From JAICMB01 sp035295125 (GTDB taxonomy: Bacteria; Acidobacteriota; Terriglobia; Bryobacterales; Bryobacteraceae): DNA of 64,000 nt. Position 1 is the stretch's first letter, and the number at the start of each line of letters is the position of its first letter. Location: positions 186,001 to 250,000 of the forward strand of contig DATGJP010000064.1 of NCBI GenBank assembly GCA_035295125.1. The letters run 5' to 3'. A program made the translations under genes and the position numbers. Shown here piece by piece: positions 16,342 through 24,868 of the stretch. The notes under the pieces were generated by a model that saw nothing but the letters and a program-made list of their open reading frames with translations, was not told where the DNA came from and ran no database searches.

Positions 16342-18949
16342 CATGTGGAGCTGGTTCAGGAAACGGTCACGTCGTGACGACGAGCTATCGCGGGAAATTC
16401 GTTCCCACCTTGATCTTGAATCGGAAGAACAGGTGGAGAGTGGGCGGTCTCCAGAAGAGGCTCACCACGCGGCACGTCGAGCTTTTGGCAACACCACGGT
16501 CGTCGTTGAGGACACACGCGCGGCCTGGGGCTGGACGAGCCTGGAGCGTTTCTGGCAGGACATCCGCTACGGCGCCCGGGTTTTGGGCCGTAGTCCGGGG
16601 TTCAGCGCGGTTGCCATCATGACGCTGGCGATAGGCATCGGAGCAAACACAGCGATTTTCAGTGTGATCGACGGCGTCCTGCTTCGGCCGCTGCCTTTTC
16701 ACGACCCGGACCGCATCGTGCGCCTGTGGGAATCGCAGCCGGCGAAGGGCGTTCACGGCAACGTGGTCAATGCTTTCAATTTTCTCGATTGGCGGGAGCG
16801 TAACCGCAGTTTCGAGCAGGTTGCGGCCATCAGTTACTTCAACTACAGCATTAGTGGGAACGGAGATCCCATCTCCGCACCCGCGCTACAAGTGTCGCCC
16901 GCGTTCTTTTCGATCCTCGGAGTGCCGCCCTTGCTGGGGCGAACCTTTCTTCCCGACGATGCCATTCAGGGACATGATGACAAAGTCATCCTAAGCTTCG
17001 ACGTCTGGCAAAGCTATTTCGGAGCCGACCGCAGTATCGTTGGTTCAAAAATCATGATGGCGGGCGGCCCCTGGACCGTTGTGGGTGTGATGCCGGCGGG
17101 TTTTCAGTTGCCGAATCAGAAGGTCAAGGTTTGGGTTCCCATGGGCATTACCAGAAGTGAAGTGTGGAAGGGTGGACGTTTCCTCACGGTCGTTGCACGA
17201 CTCAAGCGCGGCGTAACGATGCCGCAAGCGCAAGACGACATGACCACCATCGGCAACCAGACCGCGAAAGAAAACCCCACGCAGAATGCCGGATGGAATG
17301 TTGATGTTGTCCCAATGCTTGACGACGCCACCGCGAAAGTGCGCCTTCCCCTGCTCATCCTTCTCTGCGCTGTCGGATTTGTTCTTTTAATTGCTTGCGC
17401 CAATGTTGCCAATTTGCTGCTCATGCGGGCAAGCGGCCGGACGCGTGAGATTGCCGTTCGGGCAGCTTTGGGAGCGGGACGCGTCCGGATCATGCGCCAG
17501 TTCCTTTCCGAAAGCCTGCTGCTGGGTATTGCGGGTTGGATTGTGGCACTCCCTGTCGCGTACTGGAGCCTCGCGGGGCTACTGGCTCTCATACCGGTGC
17601 AGAGTGACGTTCCGCGTATCGACACCATCAGCCTTGATAGCCGTGTTCTCGCTGTGGGGTTCATCGCGTCGATATTCCCGGTTCTGCTATTCGGCCTCAT
17701 TCCGGCGGTTCGAGCCTCGCGGTTCGACGTCCAAGATGCCCTTAAGCTGGGTTCGGTCCGAACGGGAGGGAACAGGCTCTTCCGGCATGCGTTCGTGGTG
17801 ACCGAAGTCGCGCTCGCGCTGCTGTTGTTGATCGGAGCCGGGCTCATGGCGCGCAGCTTCACGAAGCTGGTTTCCGTTCCGGCGGGGTTCGATACGGAAC
17901 GCGTCCTGACGCTTCGGATCTTCATGTCTCCCGGGAAATATCTCGACAAGAATAAGCGATCCGGCTATCTCGAACATGTGCTGGCGGAAATTCGAAATAC
18001 GCCAGGAGTCCGTTCGGCGGGTTCCGTAAGCTTTCTTCCCCTGACCGGCGGCGTCTCGGGCTCGTGCTTCGGAAAGATGGACGAGCCGCAGCCGACACCT
18101 TCAACCGGCCATAGCGCCAACATGCTGGTAGTGAGTCCCGGGTACTTCGAAGTGATGTCGACTCCGCTCATCGCCGGCCGCAGGCTGGACAACCGGGACC
18201 AAATGGCGGCCCAGAGCGTGGTCATGGTCAACCAGACATTTGTGAGGAGATACTTCGACGGACAGAATCCGGTCGGCAAGCAACTCAATGTTTGCTGGCC
18301 AATTCCCAACCCGGCGTCGATCATAGGCGTGGTTGGGGATGCGCGCCAGACGGAACTGTCGGCCGACATCAAGCCGACCATCTTCATCAATGCTGTCCAG
18401 GCGCCAATGTTCTTCTCAACGATCGTCGTACGAGCCGCCGGCGATCCCCGGCAAATTTCGAGCGGCGTACAGGCTGCCGTGCATCGAGTCGATCGGGAGC
18501 AGGCGATCACGGATCTAGCCCCCATGGAGCAGGTCTTCTCGGAATCGGTAGCACGGCCTCGCTTCCAGCTGGTGCTACTAGGGGTGTTCGCGGGGATTGC
18601 AGTTTTACTCGCGATGATTGGTGTGTACGGAGTGGTGTCTTATTCCGCGGGCCAGCGGACGCGGGAGATCGGAATTCGCATGGCATTGGGCGCCAGGCGC
18701 CGCCAGGTAACGCGGCTCATCCTTCAAGAGGGCGCGATATTGACACTGATCGGCATCGGTATCGGGCTCGCGGCGGGGCTGGGTTTGACGCGCTGGATGG
18801 AATCGGTGCTATTCGAAGTCACGCCTACAGATCCACTGACCCTGACCGCAGTTTCGTGCCTTCTACTGGTTGTCGCCGGCGTGGCGGCGTTCATTCCCGC
18901 ACGGCGTGCGAGCCGGCTGGACCCGACTGCGAGCCTGCGCTACGAATAG
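16334..18949 (+). CDS. ADOP-family ABC transporter permease (MacB/FtsX-like), second copy
   Basis: The product is about 871 residues with the same architecture as the preceding permease. It has the N-terminal SRREDELSREIRSHLDLE-type segment (read here as RRDDELSREIRSHLDLE), a first transmembrane helix, a MacB-like periplasmic domain, LLIACANVANLLLMRASGRT, YSAGQRTREIGIRMALGARR, and a C-terminal RRASRLDPTASLRYE. The start is uncertain: ATG 16334 or ATG 16343 give ordinary ADOP N-termini and neither has a clear ribosome-binding site. A GTG at 16307 is less likely. The 16334 codon sits in the centre of a palindrome, which favours 16343. The pair probably forms one multi-permease unit with the upstream gene. 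Confidence 0.91.
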   Translation: MSTMWSWFRKRSRRDDELSREIRSHLDLESEEQVESGRSPEEAHHAARRAFGNTTVVVEDTRAAWGWTSLERFWQDIRYGARVLGRSPGFSAVAIMTLAIGIGANTAIFSVIDGVLLRPLPFHDPDRIVRLWESQPAKGVHGNVVNAFNFLDWRERNRSFEQVAAISYFNYSISGNGDPISAPALQVSPAFFSILGVPPLLGRTFLPDDAIQGHDDKVILSFDVWQSYFGADRSIVGSKIMMAGGPWTVVGVMPAGFQLPNQKVKVWVPMGITRSEVWKGGRFLTVVARLKRGVTMPQAQDDMTTIGNQTAKENPTQNAGWNVDVVPMLDDATAKVRLPLLILLCAVGFVLLIACANVANLLLMRASGRTREIAVRAALGAGRVRIMRQFLSESLLLGIAGWIVALPVAYWSLAGLLALIPVQSDVPRIDTISLDSRVLAVGFIASIFPVLLFGLIPAVRASRFDVQDALKLGSVRTGGNRLFRHAFVVTEVALALLLLIGAGLMARSFTKLVSVPAGFDTERVLTLRIFMSPGKYLDKNKRSGYLEHVLAEIRNTPGVRSAGSVSFLPLTGGVSGSCFGKMDEPQPTPSTGHSANMLVVSPGYFEVMSTPLIAGRRLDNRDQMAAQSVVMVNQTFVRRYFDGQNPVGKQLNVCWPIPNPASIIGVVGDARQTELSADIKPTIFINAVQAPMFFSTIVVRAAGDPRQISSGVQAAVHRVDREQAITDLAPMEQVFSESVARPRFQLVLLGVFAGIAVLLAMIGVYGVVSYSAGQRTREIGIRMALGARRRQVTRLILQEGAILTLIGIGIGLAAGLGLTRWMESVLFEVTPTDPLTLTAVSCLLLVVAGVAAFIPARRASRLDPTASLRYE

Positions 18950-18964
18950 AGCGACAATCGGTAC

Positions 18965-20392
18965 ATGAGCTCTCCCGCAATCGCCTCCGACGGGGCGGAA
19001 CTGCGGCGGCGCTTCGATGCCCAACGCGAGGCGTTCCGGCTGCGGGCGCCGGGATATCGCGAACGTGTTGACGCTCTTCGGCGCTTGGAGAAGGCGCTGC
19101 TGGCGCGCAAAGCCGATATCATCCAGGCGATCGACGAGGATTTTGGCGGCCGCGCCGCCGAAGAGACCGTCGCGTTGGAGCTGTTTCCCGTTCTCAACGA
19201 AATTCGTTACGCAATTCAGCGTTTGAAGCATTGGATGGCGCCACGCCACGCTTCGGTCGGATGGCAGTTCTGGCCGGCTCGGGCTCGGGTGGTCTATCAG
19301 CCGCGCGGTGTCGTAGGGATTCTGTCGGCTTGGAATTATCCGCTTTTTCTGAGTCTGGCTCCGTTGGCAGGGGCCTTGGCCGCGGGGAATCACGTGATGT
19401 TGAAGCCGTCGGAGCTTGCACCCCGAAAAGCGGAGCTCATCCGATCCATGATCGCGGAACTTTACGGGCCCGAGTACGTCACGGTGGTGGTTGGCGATTC
19501 CCGAGTGGCTTCTGAATTTGCCAGTCTGCCGTTCGACCACCTGCTATTCACCGGGTCGGCGAGGATCGGCAAGCTGGTGATGAAAGCCGCGAGCGAGAAT
19601 CTGACCCCCGTGACTCTGGAGCTGGGCGGCAAGTCTCCGGCGCTCGTAAGCGATGAGTATCCCGTGCGCAAGGCTGCTGAGCGGATCCTGACGGGCAAGC
19701 TGTATAACGCCGGCCAGACGTGCGTGGCTCCGGATTATGCGCTTGTGCCGCGGGAACGGATGAGCGATTTCGTCACTGCGGCTCGAGACACGGTTGGCGC
19801 AATGTATCCAAAACTGGTGCAGAACGCCGACTATACGCGGATCATTAGCGTGCCGCATTATCGGCGTCTCCGCGGGTTGGTGGACAGCGCCAGGCAAGCC
19901 GGCGCCGAGGTGGTGGAGATAAACCCGGCCGCCGAGGTCTGTAACGAAGAGAATCGCGTCTTTCCCCCTACGCTTCTCTTGAACACGCCCCAGGATCTGG
20001 GCGTGATGCAGGAGGAGGTTTTCGGCCCGGTTTTACCAATCGTGCCGTATGGCGGGCTAGACGAGGCCATCGCATACATCAACGCGCGCCCGCATCCTCT
20101 CGCTTTGTATTATTTCGATGAAAACGGCCGGCGCGTGCAGGATGTCCTGGCACGCACGACGGCTGGCGGCGCCACGGTGAACGATTGCATCTTCCACGTC
20201 GGACAGCCATGCTTGCCATTTGGCGGGGTCGGCGACAGCGGCATGGGCCACTATCACGGGTTCGATGGCTTTGAGACCTTTTCCAAGAAGAAAGGCGTGT
20301 TTTTGCAGAGCCGCTGGACTCCGCTTGGACTTCTCAGGCCGCCATATGGGCCAGTGGCTCGCCGGTTGCTGCGGTTTATCGTTGGGGCCTAG
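18965..20392 (+). CDS. Aldehyde dehydrogenase (coniferyl-aldehyde-dehydrogenase-like)
   Basis: The 475-residue NAD(P)-dependent aldehyde dehydrogenase is of the shorter class-3/CalB type. Motifs seen: PRGVVGILSAWNYPLFL (cofactor-binding region), KPSELAPRKAEL, FTGSARIGKLVM, the glutamate in TLELGGKSPALV and the catalytic cysteine in NAGQTCVAPDY. It oxidises aldehydes to acids. A C-terminal hydrophobic stretch seen in fatty-aldehyde members is weak here, so it is probably soluble. The true substrate is not deducible. It starts 15 bases after the ADOP gene, same strand, so read-through is possible. Confidence 0.93.
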   Translation: MSSPAIASDGAELRRRFDAQREAFRLRAPGYRERVDALRRLEKALLARKADIIQAIDEDFGGRAAEETVALELFPVLNEIRYAIQRLKHWMAPRHASVGWQFWPARARVVYQPRGVVGILSAWNYPLFLSLAPLAGALAAGNHVMLKPSELAPRKAELIRSMIAELYGPEYVTVVVGDSRVASEFASLPFDHLLFTGSARIGKLVMKAASENLTPVTLELGGKSPALVSDEYPVRKAAERILTGKLYNAGQTCVAPDYALVPRERMSDFVTAARDTVGAMYPKLVQNADYTRIISVPHYRRLRGLVDSARQAGAEVVEINPAAEVCNEENRVFPPTLLLNTPQDLGVMQEEVFGPVLPIVPYGGLDEAIAYINARPHPLALYYFDENGRRVQDVLARTTAGGATVNDCIFHVGQPCLPFGGVGDSGMGHYHGFDGFETFSKKKGVFLQSRWTPLGLLRPPYGPVARRLLRFIVGA

Positions 20393-20435
20393 TCGCGTTG
20401 GGTGCAACGATTCTTCGCGTTTCTCAGGAGATGGA

Positions 20436-20520
20436 GCAGGCTGTGCATCCTTCCACAAATGTCAGATATTCGCGAGGCGCGAAGAATCTGAAGCTGTGTA
20501 ATACCTTTCGACAACTGGTC
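20436..20520 (+). repeat. Second intergenic repeat family, copy B
   Basis: The block GCAGGCTGTGCATCCTTCCA through GGCGCGAAGAATCTGAAGC to TAATACCTTTCGAC aligns with 1328-1415 in the same orientation, with many substitutions. It lies in the 187-base gap between the aldehyde dehydrogenase and the DJ-1-like gene. Confidence 0.6.
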
Positions 20521-20579
20521 GCCTCAAAAGCCCGAAAGTGGCTCTGGCGCCCAGTCCAGCCCCGCGGTATCCTCGCTTC

Positions 20580-21188
20580 ATGGAAGCAGGGATCATCGCA
20601 TTCGACGACTTCACGGATATCGACGTCTTCTTCATGTGGGATTTGCTCAATCGCGTCAAGGAACCAAACTTCAAAGTCCGAATCCTCGGCGAGGCGGAGA
20701 AACACGTCTCGACCACGGGTGTTACCGTCCAAATGCACGGGCACATTTCGGAATCGCAGAATTGTGACATAGTGCTTTTCAGCAGTGGCATCGGTACGCG
20801 CCGGAAGCGCACCGATCAAGGATTCCTCTCGCAATTCCGGCTGGATCCCGCGAGGCAGTTGATCGGTTCCATGTGCTCGGGCGCTCTGCTTCTGGCGGCT
20901 CTGGGACTGCTGGAAGGCAAGTCCGCCACGACGTATCCGACGGCGAAGCAACTCCTCGAAAGCATGGGCGTCCGAGTGGTCGAGAAGCCATTCGTCAGGG
21001 AAGGGAACATTGCAACCGCTGCCGGGTGCCTGGCGGCTCAATATCTCGCGGGTTGGGTCATCGAGGAGAAATTCGGTTTGGCCAAACGCGAAGAAGTACT
21101 GCGCTCGATCATGCCGGTCGGCGAAGGACTGTTCTTTGACGACGTGGAGCAAGTCGCGACCGTCTACGCAGCGGCTACAAACGGTTGA
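20580..21188 (+). CDS. DJ-1/PfpI-family protein
   Basis: The protein is 202 residues from ATG 20580. A GTG at 20538 would add 14 residues with no family resemblance. The class I glutamine-amidotransferase-like fold is recognisable: GIIAFDDFTDIDVFFMWDLL at the N-terminus, the nucleophile elbow GSMCSGALLLAALGLLEGK with Cys near residue 99, and a conserved ATAAGCLAAQYLAGWVI. Relatives include isonitrile hydratase-like and AraC-type N-terminal domains. The function is unassigned. Its 3' end overlaps the convergent larB stop by 14 bases. Confidence 0.88.
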   Translation: MEAGIIAFDDFTDIDVFFMWDLLNRVKEPNFKVRILGEAEKHVSTTGVTVQMHGHISESQNCDIVLFSSGIGTRRKRTDQGFLSQFRLDPARQLIGSMCSGALLLAALGLLEGKSATTYPTAKQLLESMGVRVVEKPFVREGNIATAAGCLAAQYLAGWVIEEKFGLAKREEVLRSIMPVGEGLFFDDVEQVATVYAAATNG

Positions 21189-21921
21189 TCAGGCTGGCGA
21201 CATAACCGGCGCCAAACCCGTTGTCGATGTTGACGACTGTCACATTGCTTGCGCAACTGTTCAACATGCCAAGCAGGGCGGCGAGTCCCTGGAAACTGGC
21301 GCCATAGCCGATGCTGGTCGGTACGGCGATCACCGGTACCGACACGAGTCCGCCGACGGCGCTGGCCAGCGCGCCTTCCATCCCCGCGCACACCACGATA
21401 ACGCGCGCGGCCATCAGGCGGTCGCTATTGGCAATCAGGCGATGAATTCCTGCCACCCCAATGTCGTAAATGGCGTCTACCTCGTTGCCCATCACCTGGG
21501 CGGTTACGCGAGCCTCTTCGGCGATCGGTATATCGCTCGTACCGGCTGACACCACCGAGATCGTGCCCTTACCGTGCATGGTTCGATCGCGCCACACGCG
21601 AACGGCGGTGGAGAGTTCGAAGTACTCCGCGTCCGGCGCGATTTCTCGCATTGCCTCGACAATGGCCGGATTGGCGCGTGTGACGAGCAGGTTGGGCGAT
21701 TTCTCCAGCAGACGATGTGCAATACTCCTCACCTGCTCCGGCGTCTTTCCCTTCCCGAAAATCACCTCGGTGATGCCATGCCGCAAGGCGCGGTGATGGT
21801 CGAGCTTTGCAAATCCGAGGTCCTCGAAAGGCAGGTGACGCATGCGCTCGACCGCGCTATCCACGTCAACAGAACCTGCTCGGACCTCCTCCAGGATGGT
21901 ACGCAGTTGTTCGGGATTCAT
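21175..21921 (-). CDS. larB: Nickel pincer cofactor biosynthesis protein LarB
   Basis: The 248-residue LarB carboxylates and hydrolyses nicotinic acid adenine dinucleotide, the first step toward the Ni-pincer cofactor. It contains the PurE-like core: VSAGTSDIPIAEEA, the active-site region VDAIYDIGVAGIHRL, VIVVCAGMEGALASAVGGL and VPVIAVPTSIGYG. LarC and LarE are not in the window, so the pathway cannot be confirmed locally. The gene starts 4 bases downstream of the DUF192 gene and is probably co-transcribed with it. Confidence 0.95.
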   Translation of the reverse strand: MNPEQLRTILEEVRAGSVDVDSAVERMRHLPFEDLGFAKLDHHRALRHGITEVIFGKGKTPEQVRSIAHRLLEKSPNLLVTRANPAIVEAMREIAPDAEYFELSTAVRVWRDRTMHGKGTISVVSAGTSDIPIAEEARVTAQVMGNEVDAIYDIGVAGIHRLIANSDRLMAARVIVVCAGMEGALASAVGGLVSVPVIAVPTSIGYGASFQGLAALLGMLNSCASNVTVVNIDNGFGAGYVASLINRL

Positions 21922-21925
21922 CGTG

Positions 21926-22381
21926 TCAGAATTCCAGCTTTTGGCCTATCGCAAGGCCGTATTTACGAACCATTCCCGCGCCCACCTCCAGGTCATATTT
22001 GGAAATCTTGAGTCCTCCGTAGTGTTCGCAGCGGCTGGCCTGGGTCTTACACGGTTGTATGTTCTCGACGATCGCGACAATGTTGTGGTCGGCGTCCATC
22101 TGGACAATATCCAGCGGCATCAGGTGCTGGTACATCCAGTAACTATAGTTTCCAGGCTCCGGATGGAAGAACAACATGCCTCGATCGGATGGAATAGAGG
22201 TTCGGAAGGCCAGTCCCCGCAAAATATCAGTCGTAGATGCCGCGACCTCAGCTCGAATCACGTCGCCGCGGGGCAACGTGATGGGCCGTAACATTACGTC
22301 GTAGGAGCTATCGGCCGGCTTACTGCATGCGGCGAGGAGTAGGGTCAACGCCGCCGCGGCCAGAAGAGAACAGAACCGCAT
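21926..22381 (-). CDS. DUF192-family lipoprotein
   Basis: The 151-residue protein begins with a signal sequence ending in the lipobox LLAAC (Cys about residue 19), so it is a predicted lipoprotein. The DUF192 core follows: IRAEVAASTTDILRGLAFR, DRGMLFFHPEPGNYSYWMYQ and MPLDIVQMDADHNIVAIVENIQPC. Cysteines in IQPCKTQASRCEHYGG may form a disulphide. The function of DUF192 is unknown. It is divergent from the prenyltransferase; only 33 bases separate ATG 22381 from the apparent start of that gene. Confidence 0.9.
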   Translation of the reverse strand: MRFCSLLAAAALTLLLAACSKPADSSYDVMLRPITLPRGDVIRAEVAASTTDILRGLAFRTSIPSDRGMLFFHPEPGNYSYWMYQHLMPLDIVQMDADHNIVAIVENIQPCKTQASRCEHYGGLKISKYDLEVGAGMVRKYGLAIGQKLEF

Positions 22382-22414
22382 GAATTAAAATGGTAACGAA
22401 TCCGGAGGAAGGGC

Positions 22415-23308
22415 ATACCAAAGGCATTTTGGAAGCGCGTGCGGCTGACGCTCGACATGATCAAGTTCGAGCACTCGGTGTTTGCATTGCCGTTCGCCTT
22501 GACGGGGGCGTTCCTGGCCGCTCGCGAGCTACATCTCGACTTGCGCTTGATTCTGAATCGGCTGGTGTGGATCGTGGTTGCGATGGTCGGGGCGCGTTCG
22601 GCAGCCATGGCGTTCAACCGCATCCTCGATGCCAGGATTGATGCCAGGAACCCGCGCACCCGCAACCGGCACATTCCGGCGGGCATCCTGACGACGAGCT
22701 TTGCGTGGGGTTTTGTCGCGATCTCGGCCTTGGTTTTCGTGCTCGCGGCGCGCATGCTCAATCCGCTGTGCTTTGAGCTTTCGCCTGTCGCGCTCGCGAT
22801 CGTGTTGTTTTATTCCTTCACAAAACGGTTCACTTCGCTGTCCCATCTCGTTCTGGGTTTCTCGCTGGGGATTGCTCCGGCGGCCGCCTGGATCGCGGTT
22901 GCCGGCTCGCTGGATGTTCGGATTCTATGGCTCACGGCCGCGGTGACATTCTGGACCGCCGGTTTCGACATCATCTACTCGTGCCAGGATTACGAGTTCG
23001 ATGTGAACTCGGGCCTGTTCAGCATCCCGCGAAGATTCGGCATTGCTACCGGCCTGTGGATTGCACGCGTTCTGCACATCGCTATGGTCGTTTGCCTGGT
23101 GGCGCTGGTTCTTCAGTTCCACTTGGGCTGGCTGGCGATGGTCGGGGTAGCGGCCGTCATCGGACTCCTCGCTTACGAACATAGCCTCGTGAAAGCAAAC
23201 GACTTGTCGCGCGTCGATGCAGCCTTCTTCACGGTGAACGGCTATGTCAGCGTGCTATTCTTCTTTTTTTGGGCAGCCGATATGTACCTTCACCGGGTAG
23301 GAGCTTGA
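22415..23308 (+). CDS. mqnP: UbiA-family prenyltransferase, probably MqnP of the futalosine pathway, apparent ATA start
   Basis: This integral membrane prenyltransferase has about eight hydrophobic segments and two Asp-rich motifs, NRILDARIDARN and DYEFDVNSGLFSIPRRFG. It is followed 3 bases later by mqnE, so it probably prenylates the dihydroxynaphthoate intermediate of menaquinone synthesis. The N-terminus is ambiguous. A strong GGAGG (22404-22408) sits six bases before ATA 22415, giving a natural N-terminus PKAFWKRVRLTLDMIKFEHS. The first conventional in-frame start is GTG 22439, 30 bases from the ribosome-binding site. I annotate from ATA; GTG 22439 is the cautious alternative (289 residues). 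Confidence 0.88.
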   Translation: MPKAFWKRVRLTLDMIKFEHSVFALPFALTGAFLAARELHLDLRLILNRLVWIVVAMVGARSAAMAFNRILDARIDARNPRTRNRHIPAGILTTSFAWGFVAISALVFVLAARMLNPLCFELSPVALAIVLFYSFTKRFTSLSHLVLGFSLGIAPAAAWIAVAGSLDVRILWLTAAVTFWTAGFDIIYSCQDYEFDVNSGLFSIPRRFGIATGLWIARVLHIAMVVCLVALVLQFHLGWLAMVGVAAVIGLLAYEHSLVKANDLSRVDAAFFTVNGYVSVLFFFFWAADMYLHRVGA

Positions 23309-23311
23309 AGT

Positions 23312-24430
23312 ATGCGCGTTGAGATGGAAGACCGGCGTCTGCGGCCGATTCTCGAGAAAGTCGAGGCCGGCCAGCGGCTCAATTACGATGACGGCGTCGC
23401 GCTGTTCCGGTCGTCCGATATTCTCGCCACCGGCTATCTGGCGAACATCGTGCGAGAGCGCAAGCACGGCAACGTCACTTACTTCAACGTCAACCGGCAC
23501 ATTAACCCGACCGACGTCTGCGTAGCGAGTTGCAAGCTGTGCGCGTTTGGCAAGAAAGCGAAAGACCCCAAGGCGTACACCTGGTCGCTCGATGAGATCT
23601 GGCACCGGGCGTCGGAGGGCTGGACCGAAGCGATCACGGAGTTCCACATCGTCGGTGGGCTGCATCCCGAGCTGACGTTGGATTGGTACTGCGACATGCT
23701 ACGCGGCCTGAAGCAGCGGTTTCCACAGGTGCACCTGAAAGCGTTCACGATGGTCGAGATCGCTTATCTAGCGCGCCGCAACAAGCTTTCCTACCGCGAC
23801 ACAATTCTGAAGCTGATGGATGCGGGCATGGATTCGATGCCTGGCGGCGGCGCCGAAATCTTCAACGAGCGCGTGCGGCGCATCATATGCGATCACAAGA
23901 TCGACGGCAACGAGTGGATCGAGGTGGCGCGAACGGCGCACATGTTGGGCCTGAAGACCAACTGCACGATGCTGTACGGCCATATCGAGACCGAAGAGGA
24001 CCGTGTCGATCACCTCGTCAAGCTACGGAAGCTGCAGGATGAGACCGGCGGGTTCCAAACGTATATCCCGCTGGCGTTTCATCCCGACAATACACCCCTG
24101 CATCACATCCCGAAGACGACGGGCTTTACCGATCTCAAGAACATCGCGATTGCACGCCTGCTGCTCGATAATATCGAGCACATCAAGGCGTACTGGATCA
24201 TGATGACTCCGAAGATCGCGCAAATTGCGCAGAGGTTTGGCGCAGACGATCTCGATGGGACAGTGGTCGAGGAAAAGATTTACCACGATGCCGGTGCTAC
24301 GACTTCGCAATCGTTGCGACGGGGCGAATTGCTACGGTTGATCCGCGAAGCAGGACGCGAACCGGTTGAGCGCGATACGCTGTATCACGCCGTGGAGCGG
24401 ACGGAATCAGCTTTCACCGTTCTGGTATAG
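23312..24430 (+). CDS. mqnE: Aminofutalosine synthase MqnE (radical SAM)
   Basis: The 372-residue radical SAM enzyme has the cluster motif DVCVASCKLCAFGKKAKD (CxxxCxxC) near residue 72, followed by TEFHIVGGLHPELTLDWY and DAGMDSMPGGGAEIF, both typical of the MqnE/MqnC group. The C-terminal block AGATTSQSLRRGELLRLI favours MqnE. It joins the radical form of SAM to the enolpyruvyl substrate to make aminofutalosine. It is translationally close to the prenyltransferase gene. The 3' end overlaps the convergent hydrogenase maturation protease gene by 24 bases. Confidence 0.95.
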   Translation: MRVEMEDRRLRPILEKVEAGQRLNYDDGVALFRSSDILATGYLANIVRERKHGNVTYFNVNRHINPTDVCVASCKLCAFGKKAKDPKAYTWSLDEIWHRASEGWTEAITEFHIVGGLHPELTLDWYCDMLRGLKQRFPQVHLKAFTMVEIAYLARRNKLSYRDTILKLMDAGMDSMPGGGAEIFNERVRRIICDHKIDGNEWIEVARTAHMLGLKTNCTMLYGHIETEEDRVDHLVKLRKLQDETGGFQTYIPLAFHPDNTPLHHIPKTTGFTDLKNIAIARLLLDNIEHIKAYWIMMTPKIAQIAQRFGADDLDGTVVEEKIYHDAGATTSQSLRRGELLRLIREAGREPVERDTLYHAVERTESAFTVLV

Positions 24431-24868
24431 CAGGATCTCGTTCACCAGCACCGGGAGGGCGCTCTGGACCTCTGGCGAAAGCGGAGCCCCCATGTCGAAC
24501 TGTGCGGCTTCGATGCCGAAAATCAAGAACTCAGGCGGTAGTTCGCGCAGGATCCGCGACATTTCCACTGCTTCCGCCAGACCGAAGTCGTGGGTGGTGG
24601 GAAACATCCGCTCCGGCAGTTCTTGCCGGTTTGCATCCCAGCGGTGGATTGTGCCGGGGGCCGCGCCGGAGCAAACCGCGTCAATCACGATAAGGGAGGA
24701 CGCGCCCCTCCACTCGTCCATCAGATTTGCGCCGCCGGTTGATTCGACTATGGTGCAGGAGATACCGGCTTCGGCCAGCATCCGGGCTGCGATCAGTCCG
24801 AGGGCGTCGTCGCCGCGGAATTCGTTGCCGACTCCAATGATGAGTCCCGACTCAGTCCCGTTCGACAT
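24407..24868 (-). CDS. Hydrogenase maturation protease (HyaD/HycI/FrxA-like)
   Basis: The 153-residue endopeptidase has the family signature GVGNEFRGDDALGLIAA (nickel-sensing Glu/Asp), VIDAVCSGAAPGTIHRW and THDFGLAEAVEM. It removes the C-terminal extension of a [NiFe] hydrogenase large subunit after nickel insertion. It is the last gene of the operon and overlaps the large-subunit gene by 17 bases. That subunit ends in DPCISCSTH plus nine residues, a cleavable tail. Confidence 0.95.
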   Translation of the reverse strand: MSNGTESGLIIGVGNEFRGDDALGLIAARMLAEAGISCTIVESTGGANLMDEWRGASSLIVIDAVCSGAAPGTIHRWDANRQELPERMFPTTHDFGLAEAVEMSRILRELPPEFLIFGIEAAQFDMGAPLSPEVQSALPVLVNEILLYQNGES

